A stretch of DNA of 64,000 nt from Rhizobium lusitanum (GTDB lineage: Bacteria > Pseudomonadota > Alphaproteobacteria > Rhizobiales > Rhizobiaceae), in assembly GCF_014189535.1 (NCBI RefSeq), contig NZ_CP050308.1, forward strand, positions 3,833,001-3,897,000, given 5' to 3'. Numbering within the stretch: the first letter of the stretch is position 1; each line of letters opens with the position of its first letter. The notes under the pieces were generated by a model. It saw only the letters and a list, made by a program, of their open reading frames with translations. It was not told the DNA's origin and searched no databases. Both the position numbers and the translations under genes were made by a program. Shown in pieces: positions 8,810 through 17,254 of this stretch.

Positions 8810-8836
8810 GGCGGACAGGGCATGGCCCTGTCCGCC
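8810..8836 (+). promoter_or_regulatory. intraoperonic stem-loop between pstS and pstC
   Basis: GGCGGACAGGGC (8810-8821), ATG loop, GCCCTGTCCGCC (8825-8836) forms a perfect 12-bp stem with only a short T tract after it. It could act as a partial terminator or protect the 3' end of pstS mRNA. Either would give more PstS than PstCAB. Confidence 0.65.
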
Positions 8837-8862
8837 TTTCGTGACAGGACAAGGGGAAATCG

Positions 8863-9834
8863 ATGGCTGATGCGACTCAGACGGCTGGCTTCCAGGCACT
8901 GGATACCAGCGCCGTCACCAGAAAATTCCGGATACAGGATCGAATTTTCTATTTAATGACGCTTGGCTCGGCTACTCTTGTCGTGCTTCTGCTGCTGGCA
9001 ATCATCGTGGTTCTTATCATCGATGCCTTGCCAACCTTCCAGGCCTTTGGGTTTTCGTTCCTCTGGGGCACGAAGTGGAGCGCTCCTGCTGATATCTATG
9101 GCGCTGTGCCTGCCGTGGTCGGTACGCTGGTGAGTTCGTTCATCGCCATGCTGATCGCCGTTCCCCTGGGCATCGGCATCGCCATTTTCCTCACGGAACT
9201 TTGCCCCGGTAGCCTGCGACGTCCGATCAGTACGGCCATCGAGCTTCTGGCTGGTATTCCCTCCATTATCTACGGCATCGTCGGCCTGTTCATTCTCGTG
9301 CCGCTGATGCAGACCTATATCCTGCCCTTCCTTATGATGACGATCGGCCAGGTGCCGTTGATCGGCCTGCTGTTCCAAGCGCCGGCGCCTGGTGTCGGCC
9401 TGTTGACGGCAAGCCTCGTGCTGGCCATCATGATCCTGCCTTTTATCACCGCGATCTCCCGCGACGTGTTCAGCACCGTGCCGCCGATGCTGCGTGAATC
9501 CGCTTACGGCACGGGCATGACCACATGGGAAGTGGCTCGCCACATCTTGATCCCCTATACACGTCGCGGCCTCGTCGGCGGCATCATGCTCGGCCTCGGC
9601 CGCGCGCTTGGCGAAACCATGGCCGTCACGTTCGTCATAGGCTCGGTGAGCCGTCTGCAATCGTCGATCATCTCGCCGTCCACCACCATTTCCGCCCAGA
9701 TCGCGAACAATTTCGGCGATGCCGACGGTCTGCAATTGTCGAGCCTGATTGCGCTCGGCCTGCTGCTGTTCGTCCTTTCCTTCTGCGTGCTCGCGCTGGC
9801 GAGATGGATGATCGGCCGCGGCAACGCGCTTTGA
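8863..9834 (+). CDS. pstC: phosphate ABC transporter permease PstC
   Basis: A 323-residue inner-membrane permease with about six transmembrane helices, the usual length for PstC. The EAA-type loop for contact with the ATPase is near residues 210-250 (RESAYGTGMTTWEVARHILI followed by a GRALGETMAVTFVIG segment). It pairs with PstA to form the phosphate channel. AGGGGAAATCG precedes ATG 8863. Confidence 0.95.
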   Translation: MADATQTAGFQALDTSAVTRKFRIQDRIFYLMTLGSATLVVLLLLAIIVVLIIDALPTFQAFGFSFLWGTKWSAPADIYGAVPAVVGTLVSSFIAMLIAVPLGIGIAIFLTELCPGSLRRPISTAIELLAGIPSIIYGIVGLFILVPLMQTYILPFLMMTIGQVPLIGLLFQAPAPGVGLLTASLVLAIMILPFITAISRDVFSTVPPMLRESAYGTGMTTWEVARHILIPYTRRGLVGGIMLGLGRALGETMAVTFVIGSVSRLQSSIISPSTTISAQIANNFGDADGLQLSSLIALGLLLFVLSFCVLALARWMIGRGNAL

Positions 9835-9845
9835 GGAAAAAACCC

Positions 9846-10697
9846 ATGGACAATGCAATTCGTCAGAACCTCGTGTCGAGGCGTTATGGGAAGAACCGGG
9901 TGATGATGGTCTTGTGCCTCATCGCGGCCATTCTCGGCATATTCTTTCTCAGCGTGATCCTTGGAACCCTGCTTTATCGCGGTGTATCGGCGCTCAATCT
10001 TGACGTGTTCACCATGTCGATCCCGGCTCAAGGGTCGCGCGGTGGCCTGATCAACGCAATGTACGGCACAGCACTGGTCACGGGGTGCGCCATCCTGATC
10101 GCCGCGCCGATAGGCATTCTCGCCGCCACCTATCTGGTGGAATATGCCAACGGCACCAAACTTACCGAGGCCGCCAAGTTCCTTAACGACATCTTGCTGT
10201 CCGCACCCTCGATCATCATCGGCGTGTTCGTTTACGGCGCCGTGGTCGTGCCCATGCACGGCAACTCTGCCTTCGCTGGCATCCTCGCGCTGGCGCTGAT
10301 CGCCCTTCCGGTCGTCAACCGCACGACGCAGGACATGCTGTTGCTGGTGCCAAACGAGCTTCGTGAGGCGACCGCAGCACTCGGCGCGCCGCGCTGGAAG
10401 TCCATGACGATGGTGATCTACCGTTCTGCCTGGACGGGTATCCTCACCGGTATCCTGTTGGCCGTCGCCCGTATCAGCGGTGAAACCGCGCCGCTTCTCT
10501 TCACGGCCGGCTACAGCAAATTCATGAATGCAAGCCTGACCGGTCCAATCGCCACGCTGCCGGTTGCCATCAATACGCTCGCCGCTGACGCAGGCGAGGA
10601 TCTCAAACAACTGGCCTGGGCCGGCGCACTGATCATCACCGTTGCCATCCTTGCCCTCAATATCCTTGCCCGTGTCTTGAGTGGGCGTCGCCAATGA
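9846..10697 (+). CDS. pstA: phosphate ABC transporter permease PstA
   Basis: A 283-residue permease partner of PstC with six predicted helices. The EAA loop [16 protein letters not shown] is followed by [14 protein letters not shown], typical of PstA. ATG 9846 is 11 bp after the pstC stop and begins [17 protein letters not shown]. An open extension upstream overlaps pstC in another frame and is not used. The gene overlaps pstB by 4 bp (ATGA). Confidence 0.94.
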   Translation: MDNAIRQNLVSRRYGKNRVMMVLCLIAAILGIFFLSVILGTLLYRGVSALNLDVFTMSIPAQGSRGGLINAMYGTALVTGCAILIAAPIGILAATYLVEYANGTKLTEAAKFLNDILLSAPSIIIGVFVYGAVVVPMHGNSAFAGILALALIALPVVNRTTQDMLLLVPNELREATAALGAPRWKSMTMVIYRSAWTGILTGILLAVARISGETAPLLFTAGYSKFMNASLTGPIATLPVAINTLAADAGEDLKQLAWAGALIITVAILALNILARVLSGRRQ

Positions 10698-11563
10698 CGC
10701 AGCCGCCGAACGATAGGAATCAAACCATGAACATGAGCGACAACAGTTTCCAGAGCGTCAACGCACAGCCGGGAAAGGACGCCGTTTCTCAGTCGGATCT
10801 CGGCATGCTCGCGAAAATTGAGGTGAAGAATCTCGATTTCACCTATCAGAACGGCCATCGCGTTCTGAAGGGTGTGAATATGAACATCCGCAAAAATGCG
10901 GTTACCGCCTTCATCGGCCCTTCGGGTTGCGGTAAGTCCACGCTGCTGCGCACCTTCAACCGAATGTATGATCTCTATCCGGGTCAGACGGTTGGGGGCG
11001 AGATCCTGCTGGACGGCCGCAATATTCTCGCCAAGGACGTCGATCTGAACGATTTGCGCGCCAAGGTCGGCATGGTGTTTCAGAAGCCCACGCCGTTCCC
11101 GATGTCGATCTATGAAAACGTCGCTTTCGGCATCCGGCTTTATGAGAAGATTTCCAAGGCGGAAATGGACGTCCGCGTCGAAGCGGCGCTGACGGAAACA
11201 GCGCTTTGGAGCGAGGTGAAGGAAAAGCTGCACCAGAGCGGACTTGGCCTTTCCGGTGGCCAGCAGCAGCGCCTCTGCATCGCCCGCGCCATCGCCTTGC
11301 GTCCTGAAGTCCTGCTTCTCGACGAGCCGACCTCGGCTCTCGACCCGATCTCGACCGCCAAGATCGAGGAGCTGGTATCGCAGCTGAAGGGCGAGTTCAC
11401 CATCGTCATCGTGACGCACAATATGCAGCAGGCAAGCCGTATCTCCGACAGCACCGCCTTCATGTATCTGGGCGACCTGATCGAATACGGTCCGACCGAA
11501 GAGATCTTCCAGGCGCCGAAGGTTAAGCGCACGGAAGACTACATCACCGGCCGGTACGGCTGA
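10694..11563 (+). CDS. pstB: phosphate ABC transporter ATP-binding protein
   Basis: A 289-residue ABC ATPase that energises phosphate import. It shows Walker A (GPSGCGKS), the Q loop in [17 protein letters not shown], the signature LSGGQQQR, Walker B ([12 protein letters not shown]) and the His switch (VTHNMQQA). The coordinates use the ATGA overlap with pstA. ATG 10727 (MNMSDNSF), with AGGAAT 7 nt before it, is an equally good start and would remove 11 residues. It is the last gene of the operon; phoU is not present after it. Confidence 0.95.
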   Translation: MTQPPNDRNQTMNMSDNSFQSVNAQPGKDAVSQSDLGMLAKIEVKNLDFTYQNGHRVLKGVNMNIRKNAVTAFIGPSGCGKSTLLRTFNRMYDLYPGQTVGGEILLDGRNILAKDVDLNDLRAKVGMVFQKPTPFPMSIYENVAFGIRLYEKISKAEMDVRVEAALTETALWSEVKEKLHQSGLGLSGGQQQRLCIARAIALRPEVLLLDEPTSALDPISTAKIEELVSQLKGEFTIVIVTHNMQQASRISDSTAFMYLGDLIEYGPTEEIFQAPKVKRTEDYITGRYG

Positions 11564-11604
11564 TTTGGCAAAAGCGGGCGGCGCCCGCAGCCGAGAATCT
11601 TACG

Positions 11605-11638
11605 ATGGCGCGCCCGCTTGGCGCGCCATTTTGCGTTT
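11605..11638 (+). terminator. terminator of the pst operon
   Basis: ATGGCGCGCC (11605-11614), CGCTT, GGCGCGCCAT (11620-11629) is a perfect 10-bp inverted repeat followed by TTTGCGTTTT. It separates pstB from the convergent P450 gene. Confidence 0.8.
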
Positions 11639-11678
11639 TGGGTGGATGATGGAGCGGCTCGGTCTGCTGTCCCTCAGC

Positions 11679-12923
11679 TCACCAGCTCAGCTCGAGCTTG
11701 TCGAGACCGTGGAAGTGATAGACATCCTTGACCTCGGGCGTCTTGGTGAGCTTCAGGCCGGGCAGGCGTTCGAACAGGATCGGCAGCACCACGTTCAGCT
11801 CCAGTCGCGCCAGCGGCGCGCCGATGCAGAAATGGATGCCGGCGCCGAAGGAGAGGTTCGGCGCTTCATTGCGGTCAGGCTTGAAGGTGAGGGGATCGGA
11901 GAATTTGGCAGGGTCCAGATTGGCGGCGGCGAGAATCATCGCCACCTTGTCGCCGCGCTGGAAGGCGATCCCGTCGATCTCCGCGGGCTCCAGGCACCAG
12001 CGCTGGAAGATATGCACCGGCGCGCAGATGCGCAGTGTCTCCTCCACCGTGCGCTCCGTGGTCGCCTCGTCCTTGAAAATGGCAGCAGGTGCATGGCCGC
12101 TTTCCAGGATGACGCGGACGGAGTTGCCGATCTGATGCACCGTCGCCTCGTGCCCGGCATTGAGCAGCACGATCGTCGTCGACACTAGCTCGTCTTCGGT
12201 CAGATACTGGCCCTTTTGCTCGGTGGTGATCATATGCGTGAGGAGATCCTCGCGCGGATTGGCGCGGCGCTCGTGGATGACGGATTTCACGTAGTCGGCG
12301 AATTCTTTGGCCGCCTGATCCGCTGCATCTTCGTCGGCACGCGTGCGGCCGAACATGTACATGCGCACGTAGTCATGCGACCATTTCAACAGTTGCGGCC
12401 CCATCTCCTCCGGGATGCCGATCATCCCGGCGATCATGGTGACGGGAATGATATCGGCAAAGGCCGACAGCAGTTCCACTTCGCCCTTCTTCTCGAACTT
12501 GTCGATCAGCCGGTTGGCGAGTTCAGCCAGCTCCGGCTTCATCTTCTCGACATGGCGGGAGACGAAGGCGCGGTTGACGAGGGTTCTAAGCCGCGTGTGT
12601 TCCGGCGGCTCGATTTCGAGCAGCGAATGCTGCTCGGCCAGGTCGAAGTTTTTCAGATGCGACAGCGGCGCGGGCATGCCGAGCTCTTCGCGGCTGGCGA
12701 TATGCAGGATCTGCCGGCCGAATCGGCGGTCGCGCAGCAGGCCGTTCACGTGGTCGTAGCCGGTGAAATACCATTGCTTCTGCTCTTCCCAATAGAAAGT
12801 GGGACATTCGGCATGCAAGGCGGCGTAGACCGCATTCGGGTTGCTGTAGAAGGCGGCATCGCGGCCGTTGAGGGAGAGGCGGCGCGCGACGGGATCGATG
12901 GAGAAAACGGATGATTTGGTCAT
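11679..12923 (-). CDS. cytochrome P450
   Basis: A 414-residue soluble bacterial P450, a heme monooxygenase. The I-helix oxygen-activation motif is LLNAGHEATVHQIGNS, the ExxR motif is EETLRICAP, and the heme loop is FGAGIHFCIGAPLARLEL with the thiolate cysteine at C366. The substrate is unknown. No ferredoxin or reductase gene lies beside it, so it must borrow redox partners. The start at 12923 (MTKSSVFSIDP) fits the family length; the frame remains open upstream but that part is not P450-like and overlaps the GGDEF gene. No strong ribosome site is visible. Confidence 0.9.
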   Translation of the reverse strand: MTKSSVFSIDPVARRLSLNGRDAAFYSNPNAVYAALHAECPTFYWEEQKQWYFTGYDHVNGLLRDRRFGRQILHIASREELGMPAPLSHLKNFDLAEQHSLLEIEPPEHTRLRTLVNRAFVSRHVEKMKPELAELANRLIDKFEKKGEVELLSAFADIIPVTMIAGMIGIPEEMGPQLLKWSHDYVRMYMFGRTRADEDAADQAAKEFADYVKSVIHERRANPREDLLTHMITTEQKGQYLTEDELVSTTIVLLNAGHEATVHQIGNSVRVILESGHAPAAIFKDEATTERTVEETLRICAPVHIFQRWCLEPAEIDGIAFQRGDKVAMILAAANLDPAKFSDPLTFKPDRNEAPNLSFGAGIHFCIGAPLARLELNVVLPILFERLPGLKLTKTPEVKDVYHFHGLDKLELSW

Positions 12924-12964
12924 GACGAGAGGACTATCGGAATAAATCGAATGGGAAAAGACCG

Positions 12965-14218
12965 TTACATCTGCGCCAGCGTGCCGAGGCGTCGCAAGGC
13001 GTGTATTTGATCGTCGAGTGTCGGCACAAGCTCGCCACCGTTCGGATCGGGCGGCGCGTCGGTCGTCAAGGCTGCTTCCGCCTCGTTGAAGACGATGGTG
13101 CAGTTGCGGCCGGCGCGTTTGGCTGCATAAAGCGCCCGATCGGCGGCGGAAACGAGCCGGTCCCAATTGGCGATATCGCAAGGCATGATCGCCAGGCCGA
13201 CACTGACCGTCGCCGATACCAGCGATTGGCCGGCAAGCAGCGGCACACGACAGAAATCCGCCCGGACCGTTTCGGCGATCGCCTCGGCTTCGGCCTGATC
13301 GACAACGGGGATGAAGGCGATGAATTCCTCGCCGCCCATGCGTCCGAACGCGGCGCTGCCCGGCACGAATTGCCGACCGATACGGGCAAATTCGGCAAGC
13401 ACGGTATCGCCGCTCTGATGGCCATAACGATCGTTGATCGCCTTGAAGTGATCGAGATCGAACAGCAGCGCTGCAATCTTGGCTGAGCCTCTGGTGGCTT
13501 TTTCGGCGACAAGTGGAAAGTAGTCCTGCAGGCCGCGCCGGTTCAGGACGCCCGTCAGGATGTCCGTGATCGAAATCGCCCGCCAGCGCCGCTCCGCGCG
13601 TTCCATCAGCAGTCGGCCGCTGAGCGCAATGGCCGTGGTGATCAGCAGCGCACAGCCGAGGGCGGAATAGCCGCGATAGGTCAACGCTTCTTCGAGGCTC
13701 GGCCTCAGAACGATCATCGACACGGAAGACGCAAGGCAGACGCCGGCGAGCGCCATGAACACGAAGGCGAGCTGGGAGCGCGTTGTTTCACGCCGGCCCT
13801 CCGCCGGGCGCACCGCGGAAGCGAGCAGGTTGGCGCCGACAGCGCCCGCGAGATCATACAGGAAGACGCGGTTGGCATAGCTCTCGTGGATCCATGGCAG
13901 CTTGATGCCAACGATCCAGATCGCCGGCGGCAGTAGCGCCGACCATTGGAGCCTGCGTTTGTCTATCCGATGGAAACCAGCAATCCAGGCGCTTTCGCCG
14001 AGGAGAGCCATGCCATTGCCGAACTCCATCGATAGAGTATCCGGAATGAGGCCACGCGCTGCCACGAGGCCAAGACCGACGGCGCTGAAGGCGAAGCCCA
14101 GCGCCCACATCAGATAGGCCGGCGACCGGCGATCGTGCCGCCAGGCAAGAAAAAGCACGGCGGCGAGTGTGGTCGCTTCAGAGCACCAGATGATCAGTCC
14201 CGTGGTGATATTGAGCAC
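12965..14218 (-). CDS. membrane-bound diguanylate cyclase (GGDEF)
   Basis: A 417-residue protein with six or seven N-terminal membrane helices (residues about 1-215) and a C-terminal GGDEF domain that would make cyclic di-GMP from GTP. The active-site loop is GRMGGEEF, the functional GGEEF variant. DLDHFKAINDRYGHQSGD and the late SVGLA and ADRALYAAKRAGRN motifs are present. The RxxD inhibitory I-site that usually precedes the loop is absent, so product inhibition is probably weak. GTG 14218 is preferred to ATG 14281 because GGGAGAAA lies about 10 nt upstream. Confidence 0.88.
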   Translation of the reverse strand: MLNITTGLIIWCSEATTLAAVLFLAWRHDRRSPAYLMWALGFAFSAVGLGLVAARGLIPDTLSMEFGNGMALLGESAWIAGFHRIDKRRLQWSALLPPAIWIVGIKLPWIHESYANRVFLYDLAGAVGANLLASAVRPAEGRRETTRSQLAFVFMALAGVCLASSVSMIVLRPSLEEALTYRGYSALGCALLITTAIALSGRLLMERAERRWRAISITDILTGVLNRRGLQDYFPLVAEKATRGSAKIAALLFDLDHFKAINDRYGHQSGDTVLAEFARIGRQFVPGSAAFGRMGGEEFIAFIPVVDQAEAEAIAETVRADFCRVPLLAGQSLVSATVSVGLAIMPCDIANWDRLVSAADRALYAAKRAGRNCTIVFNEAEAALTTDAPPDPNGGELVPTLDDQIHALRRLGTLAQM

Positions 14219-14620
14219 GGTCGGCGTTTCTCCCTTTCCGCGGCGCGGAACGCGTCGGTGTAAGGGGACACGGCAACGCATGCAATCGACGCATCGTCGC
14301 TGAATAAGATGGTGAGTTTCTTAAGCCGTTTGGTAAATTTTAGCTGCGCATGCGGCGCGCGCTGTGCCAACATCGATTGGATTTCACCCTTCCTTCACCT
14401 TTTGGTTGGGAAATGCGGTGGAGTACTCGTACCACGTCATTGGTTCTATTGGCATCGGCGGTTGGAAACGCTTGTTCAACATCTAATGAGCACCAGGCCT
14501 TTTTGACGTTATCCCTTCGGGCGTCTTGAAGTGCAGGGCGGTGACACTCTATGTAGGGATAAAGAATTTATTCGATTCCCGGCGTTTTCGCCGCCGGGGC
14601 AAGCTTGGTAAAGGACGCAC
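14219..14620. other. intergenic region upstream of clpP
   Basis: A 402-bp divergent gap. It contains a candidate heat-shock promoter (14525-14557) and a GC-rich hairpin CCCGGCG-TTTT-CGCC (14578-14592) in the clpP leader. A 65-codon open frame at 14309-14506 has no ribosome site and no protein character. Confidence 0.5.
14525..14557 (+). promoter_or_regulatory. candidate RpoH (sigma-32) promoter of clpP
   Basis: CTTGAA (14525-14530), a 17-nt spacer and TCTATGTAGG (14548-14557) match the alphaproteobacterial heat-shock consensus CTTGAA-N16/17-CYTATNTNNG at all but one position. This fits the known heat-shock control of clpP. Confidence 0.6.
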
Positions 14621-15271
14621 ATGAGAAATCCAGTCGATACAGCTATGGCTCTGGTGCCGATGGTTGTTGAGCAGACCAACCGCGGGGAACGGTCTTACGA
14701 TATCTATTCCCGCCTGCTGAAGGAACGCATCATCTTCCTGACCGGCCCGGTCGAAGATCATATGGCGACGCTGGTCTGCGCCCAGCTTCTCTTCCTCGAG
14801 GCCGAAAACCCGAAGAAGGAAATCGCGCTCTATATCAATTCGCCCGGTGGCGTCGTAACCGCCGGCATGGCGATCTATGATACGATGCAGTTCATCAAGC
14901 CGGCCATTTCGACGCTTTGCATCGGCCAGGCGGCTTCGATGGGCTCGCTGCTGCTTGCTGCTGGCGACAAGGGCATGCGTTTCGCAACGCCGAATTCCCG
15001 CATCATGGTTCATCAGCCGTCAGGCGGTTTCCAGGGGCAGGCTTCGGACATCGAACGCCATGCGCGCGACATCATCAAGATGAAGCGTCGTTTGAACGAA
15101 ATTTACGTCAAGCATTGCGGTCGGGCCTATGAAGAGGTCGAGCAGACGCTCGATCGTGACCATTTCATGTCCTCCGACGAGGCCAAGGATTGGGGTCTGA
15201 TCGACAAGGTGCTGACGTCGCGTACCGAAATGGAAGGCGAAGCCGCTAGTGAGTTATCCACGCAGCGGTGA
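14621..15271 (+). CDS. clpP: ATP-dependent Clp protease proteolytic subunit
   Basis: A 216-residue serine protease that forms the two-ring barrel of ClpXP and ClpAP. The catalytic triad is visible: S106 in [11 protein letters not shown]131 in [10 protein letters not shown] and D180 in LDRDHFMS. The loop [18 protein letters not shown] is conserved. Length fits the main housekeeping ClpP. The AAAGGA ribosome site lies 6 nt before the ATG. The gene heads the clpP-clpX-lon-hupB block. Confidence 0.97.
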   Translation: MRNPVDTAMALVPMVVEQTNRGERSYDIYSRLLKERIIFLTGPVEDHMATLVCAQLLFLEAENPKKEIALYINSPGGVVTAGMAIYDTMQFIKPAISTLCIGQAASMGSLLLAAGDKGMRFATPNSRIMVHQPSGGFQGQASDIERHARDIIKMKRRLNEIYVKHCGRAYEEVEQTLDRDHFMSSDEAKDWGLIDKVLTSRTEMEGEAASELSTQR

Positions 15272-15461
15272 CTTCTACGCCACAGTTCTATCCCATTTGT
15301 GATCGAATAGGGGTTTAATGTGGAGCGGAACACGGTAATAGTAAGCATTCATGCTATGTAGCGTTTTTATGACATGGCATTCGGCATTCGAAGGGGGATT
15401 CGTTGCCAGCGTGGCCCGGCTATAGTTGCCTGGTAGCGTTCAGTACCCCGAAGAGCGCCGC

Positions 15462-15489
15462 GACCTGCTGATGAAACGAGGAGCAGGTC
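15462..15489 (+). promoter_or_regulatory. stem-loop in the clpX leader
   Basis: GACCTGCT (15462-15469) pairs perfectly with AGCAGGTC (15482-15489) around a 12-nt loop, 67 bp before clpX. There is no T tract, so it is not an intrinsic terminator. Its role is unknown. The rest of the 285-bp clpP-clpX gap holds nothing I can assign. Confidence 0.35.
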
Positions 15490-15556
15490 CGGCGGGCGCA
15501 TTGAGTGGACCGCGATTTCGATTTGGAAATCTGCGGCGTGCTGGAAGGAAAAGGAT

Positions 15557-16834
15557 ATGAGCAAAGTCAGCGGCAGCAACGGCGGCGACTCCAAGAATAC
15601 TCTGTATTGTTCATTCTGCGGCAAGAGCCAGCATGAAGTCCGGAAGCTGATTGCCGGGCCGACCGTCTTCATCTGCGATGAATGCGTCGAATTGTGCATG
15701 GACATCATCCGCGAGGAAAACAAATCCTCGATGGTCAAGTCCCGTGACGGCGTGCCGACGCCGCAGGACATCATCAAGGTTCTCGACGAATACGTGATTG
15801 GTCAGAGACAGGCGAAGAAGATCCTGTCGGTAGCGGTTCATAACCACTACAAGCGTCTCGCTCACGCGTCCAAGAACGGCGATGTCGAACTGGCGAAGTC
15901 GAACATCATGCTCGTCGGCCCGACCGGCTGCGGCAAGACCTATCTTGCGCAGACGCTGGCCCGCATCATCGATGTGCCCTTCACCATGGCTGATGCCACG
16001 ACGCTGACCGAAGCCGGTTACGTCGGTGAAGACGTCGAAAACATCATTCTGAAGCTGCTGCAAGCTGCCGACTACAACGTCGAGCGCGCCCAGCGCGGCA
16101 TCGTCTACATCGACGAAGTCGACAAGATTTCCCGCAAGTCGGACAATCCGTCGATCACCCGCGATGTCTCGGGCGAAGGCGTGCAGCAGGCGCTTCTGAA
16201 GATCATGGAAGGCACGGTCGCTTCCGTTCCTCCCCAGGGTGGACGCAAGCATCCGCAGCAGGAATTCCTGCAGGTCGACACGACGAACATCCTGTTCATC
16301 TGCGGCGGCGCTTTTGCCGGTCTCGACAAGATCATCTCCGCCCGTGGCGAGAAGACCTCGATCGGCTTCGGTGCGGCCGTCAAGGGCCCGGATGACCGCC
16401 GCGTTGGCGAAGTGCTGCGCGAACTGGAGCCGGAAGACCTGATCAAGTTCGGCCTGATCCCGGAATTCATCGGTCGTCTGCCGGTCTTGGCGACGCTGGA
16501 AGACCTGGACGAGGACGCACTGATCCAGATCCTGTCCGAGCCGAAGAACGCGCTCGTCAAGCAGTATCAGCGCCTGTTCGAGATGGAAGATGTCGAACTG
16601 AACTTCCACGAGGACGCATTGCGCGAAATCGCCAAGAGGGCGATCGTGCGCAAGACCGGTGCTCGCGGCCTGCGCTCGATCATGGAAAAGATCCTGCTCG
16701 ACACGATGTTCGATCTGCCGGCGCTGGAAGGCGTTCGCGAAGTGGTCATTTCCGAGGAAGTGGTTCGCGGCTCTGCCCGCCCGCTCTACATCTATGCCGA
16801 TCGGCAGGAAGAAAAGGCCAACGCCACCGCCTGA
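15557..16834 (+). CDS. clpX: ATP-dependent Clp protease ATP-binding subunit ClpX
   Basis: A 425-residue AAA+ unfoldase that feeds tagged proteins to ClpP. The N-terminal zinc-binding domain has C18, C21, C40 and C43 (YCSFCGK and FICDEC). Walker A is GPTGCGKT (about residue 121), followed by the pore loop GYVGEDVEN, Walker B ([10 protein letters not shown]), the LGF-type ClpP contact region, and the sensor-2 arginine in [22 protein letters not shown] precedes the ATG. Confidence 0.97.
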   Translation: MSKVSGSNGGDSKNTLYCSFCGKSQHEVRKLIAGPTVFICDECVELCMDIIREENKSSMVKSRDGVPTPQDIIKVLDEYVIGQRQAKKILSVAVHNHYKRLAHASKNGDVELAKSNIMLVGPTGCGKTYLAQTLARIIDVPFTMADATTLTEAGYVGEDVENIILKLLQAADYNVERAQRGIVYIDEVDKISRKSDNPSITRDVSGEGVQQALLKIMEGTVASVPPQGGRKHPQQEFLQVDTTNILFICGGAFAGLDKIISARGEKTSIGFGAAVKGPDDRRVGEVLRELEPEDLIKFGLIPEFIGRLPVLATLEDLDEDALIQILSEPKNALVKQYQRLFEMEDVELNFHEDALREIAKRAIVRKTGARGLRSIMEKILLDTMFDLPALEGVREVVISEEVVRGSARPLYIYADRQEEKANATA

Positions 16835-16859
16835 TCGACAGATCTGCGGCTTAAATCCA

Positions 16860-16885
16860 GGGGCTCGTCGTTGACGGGCCCCTTT
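16860..16885 (+). terminator. terminator of clpX
   Basis: GGGGCTCGTC (16860-16869), GTT, GACGGGCCCC (16873-16882) forms a stable stem with one T-G pair, followed by TTTCTATTTG. Confidence 0.75.
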
Positions 16886-17254
16886 CTATTTGAAAAATCG
16901 TACAGTTTCCTGATAAAGTCCGGGATAAGCTTATGGGAACGCCGTCCAAACCGGTTGTGAAGCGCGCCCGCCGCAGCCATGATGGCATGATTCCGGAATC
17001 GTCGGTGGATTGGGTTCACGCCCAACTTTGGTCCTCCGAGGGCCGCGTTGCCGGCAGTGTTCTAGTCGCCGGGGTCCGGTGTTTGTTGTTGCGTTCCTCT
17101 TCGTGAAGACGTGTTTCGCTGCCCCACGGCGCGCGCGTCCTGCACGACTTGAAATAGATAATGTGAAGCTCCACTTCTAACCCAAGTGAGAGAGCCGGCT
17201 AATCCCCTAAAGCCGGTAGAGAGCCCGGGAACGGGACGACGGAAAGGAAATGAC
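16886..17254. other. lon upstream region
   Basis: A 369-bp stretch. A 57-codon frame at 16933-17106 is open and begins ATG after GGGATAAGCTT, but I see no protein features and do not call it. A candidate heat-shock promoter lies at 17148-17180. Confidence 0.4.
17148..17180 (+). promoter_or_regulatory. possible RpoH promoter of lon
   Basis: CTTGAAAT (17148-17155) is a perfect -35 element of the heat-shock type. The -10 region, 17 nt further on (CCACTTCTAA), is only a partial match. Lon is a heat-shock protein, which supports the assignment. Confidence 0.4.

Noticed and set aside
9525..9845. Longer version of PstA starting inside pstC
   Set aside because: The upstream 107 codons overlap pstC in another frame, and the normal PstA start is at 9846 with a spacing of 11 bp from the pstC stop.
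14309..14506. 65-codon plus-strand frame before clpP
   Set aside because: No ribosome site and no protein features; the region is promoter and leader.
16933..17106. 57-codon frame between clpX and lon
   Set aside because: Open frame and a weak GGGA site only. In this GC-rich DNA such frames are common, and the peptide has no recognisable character.
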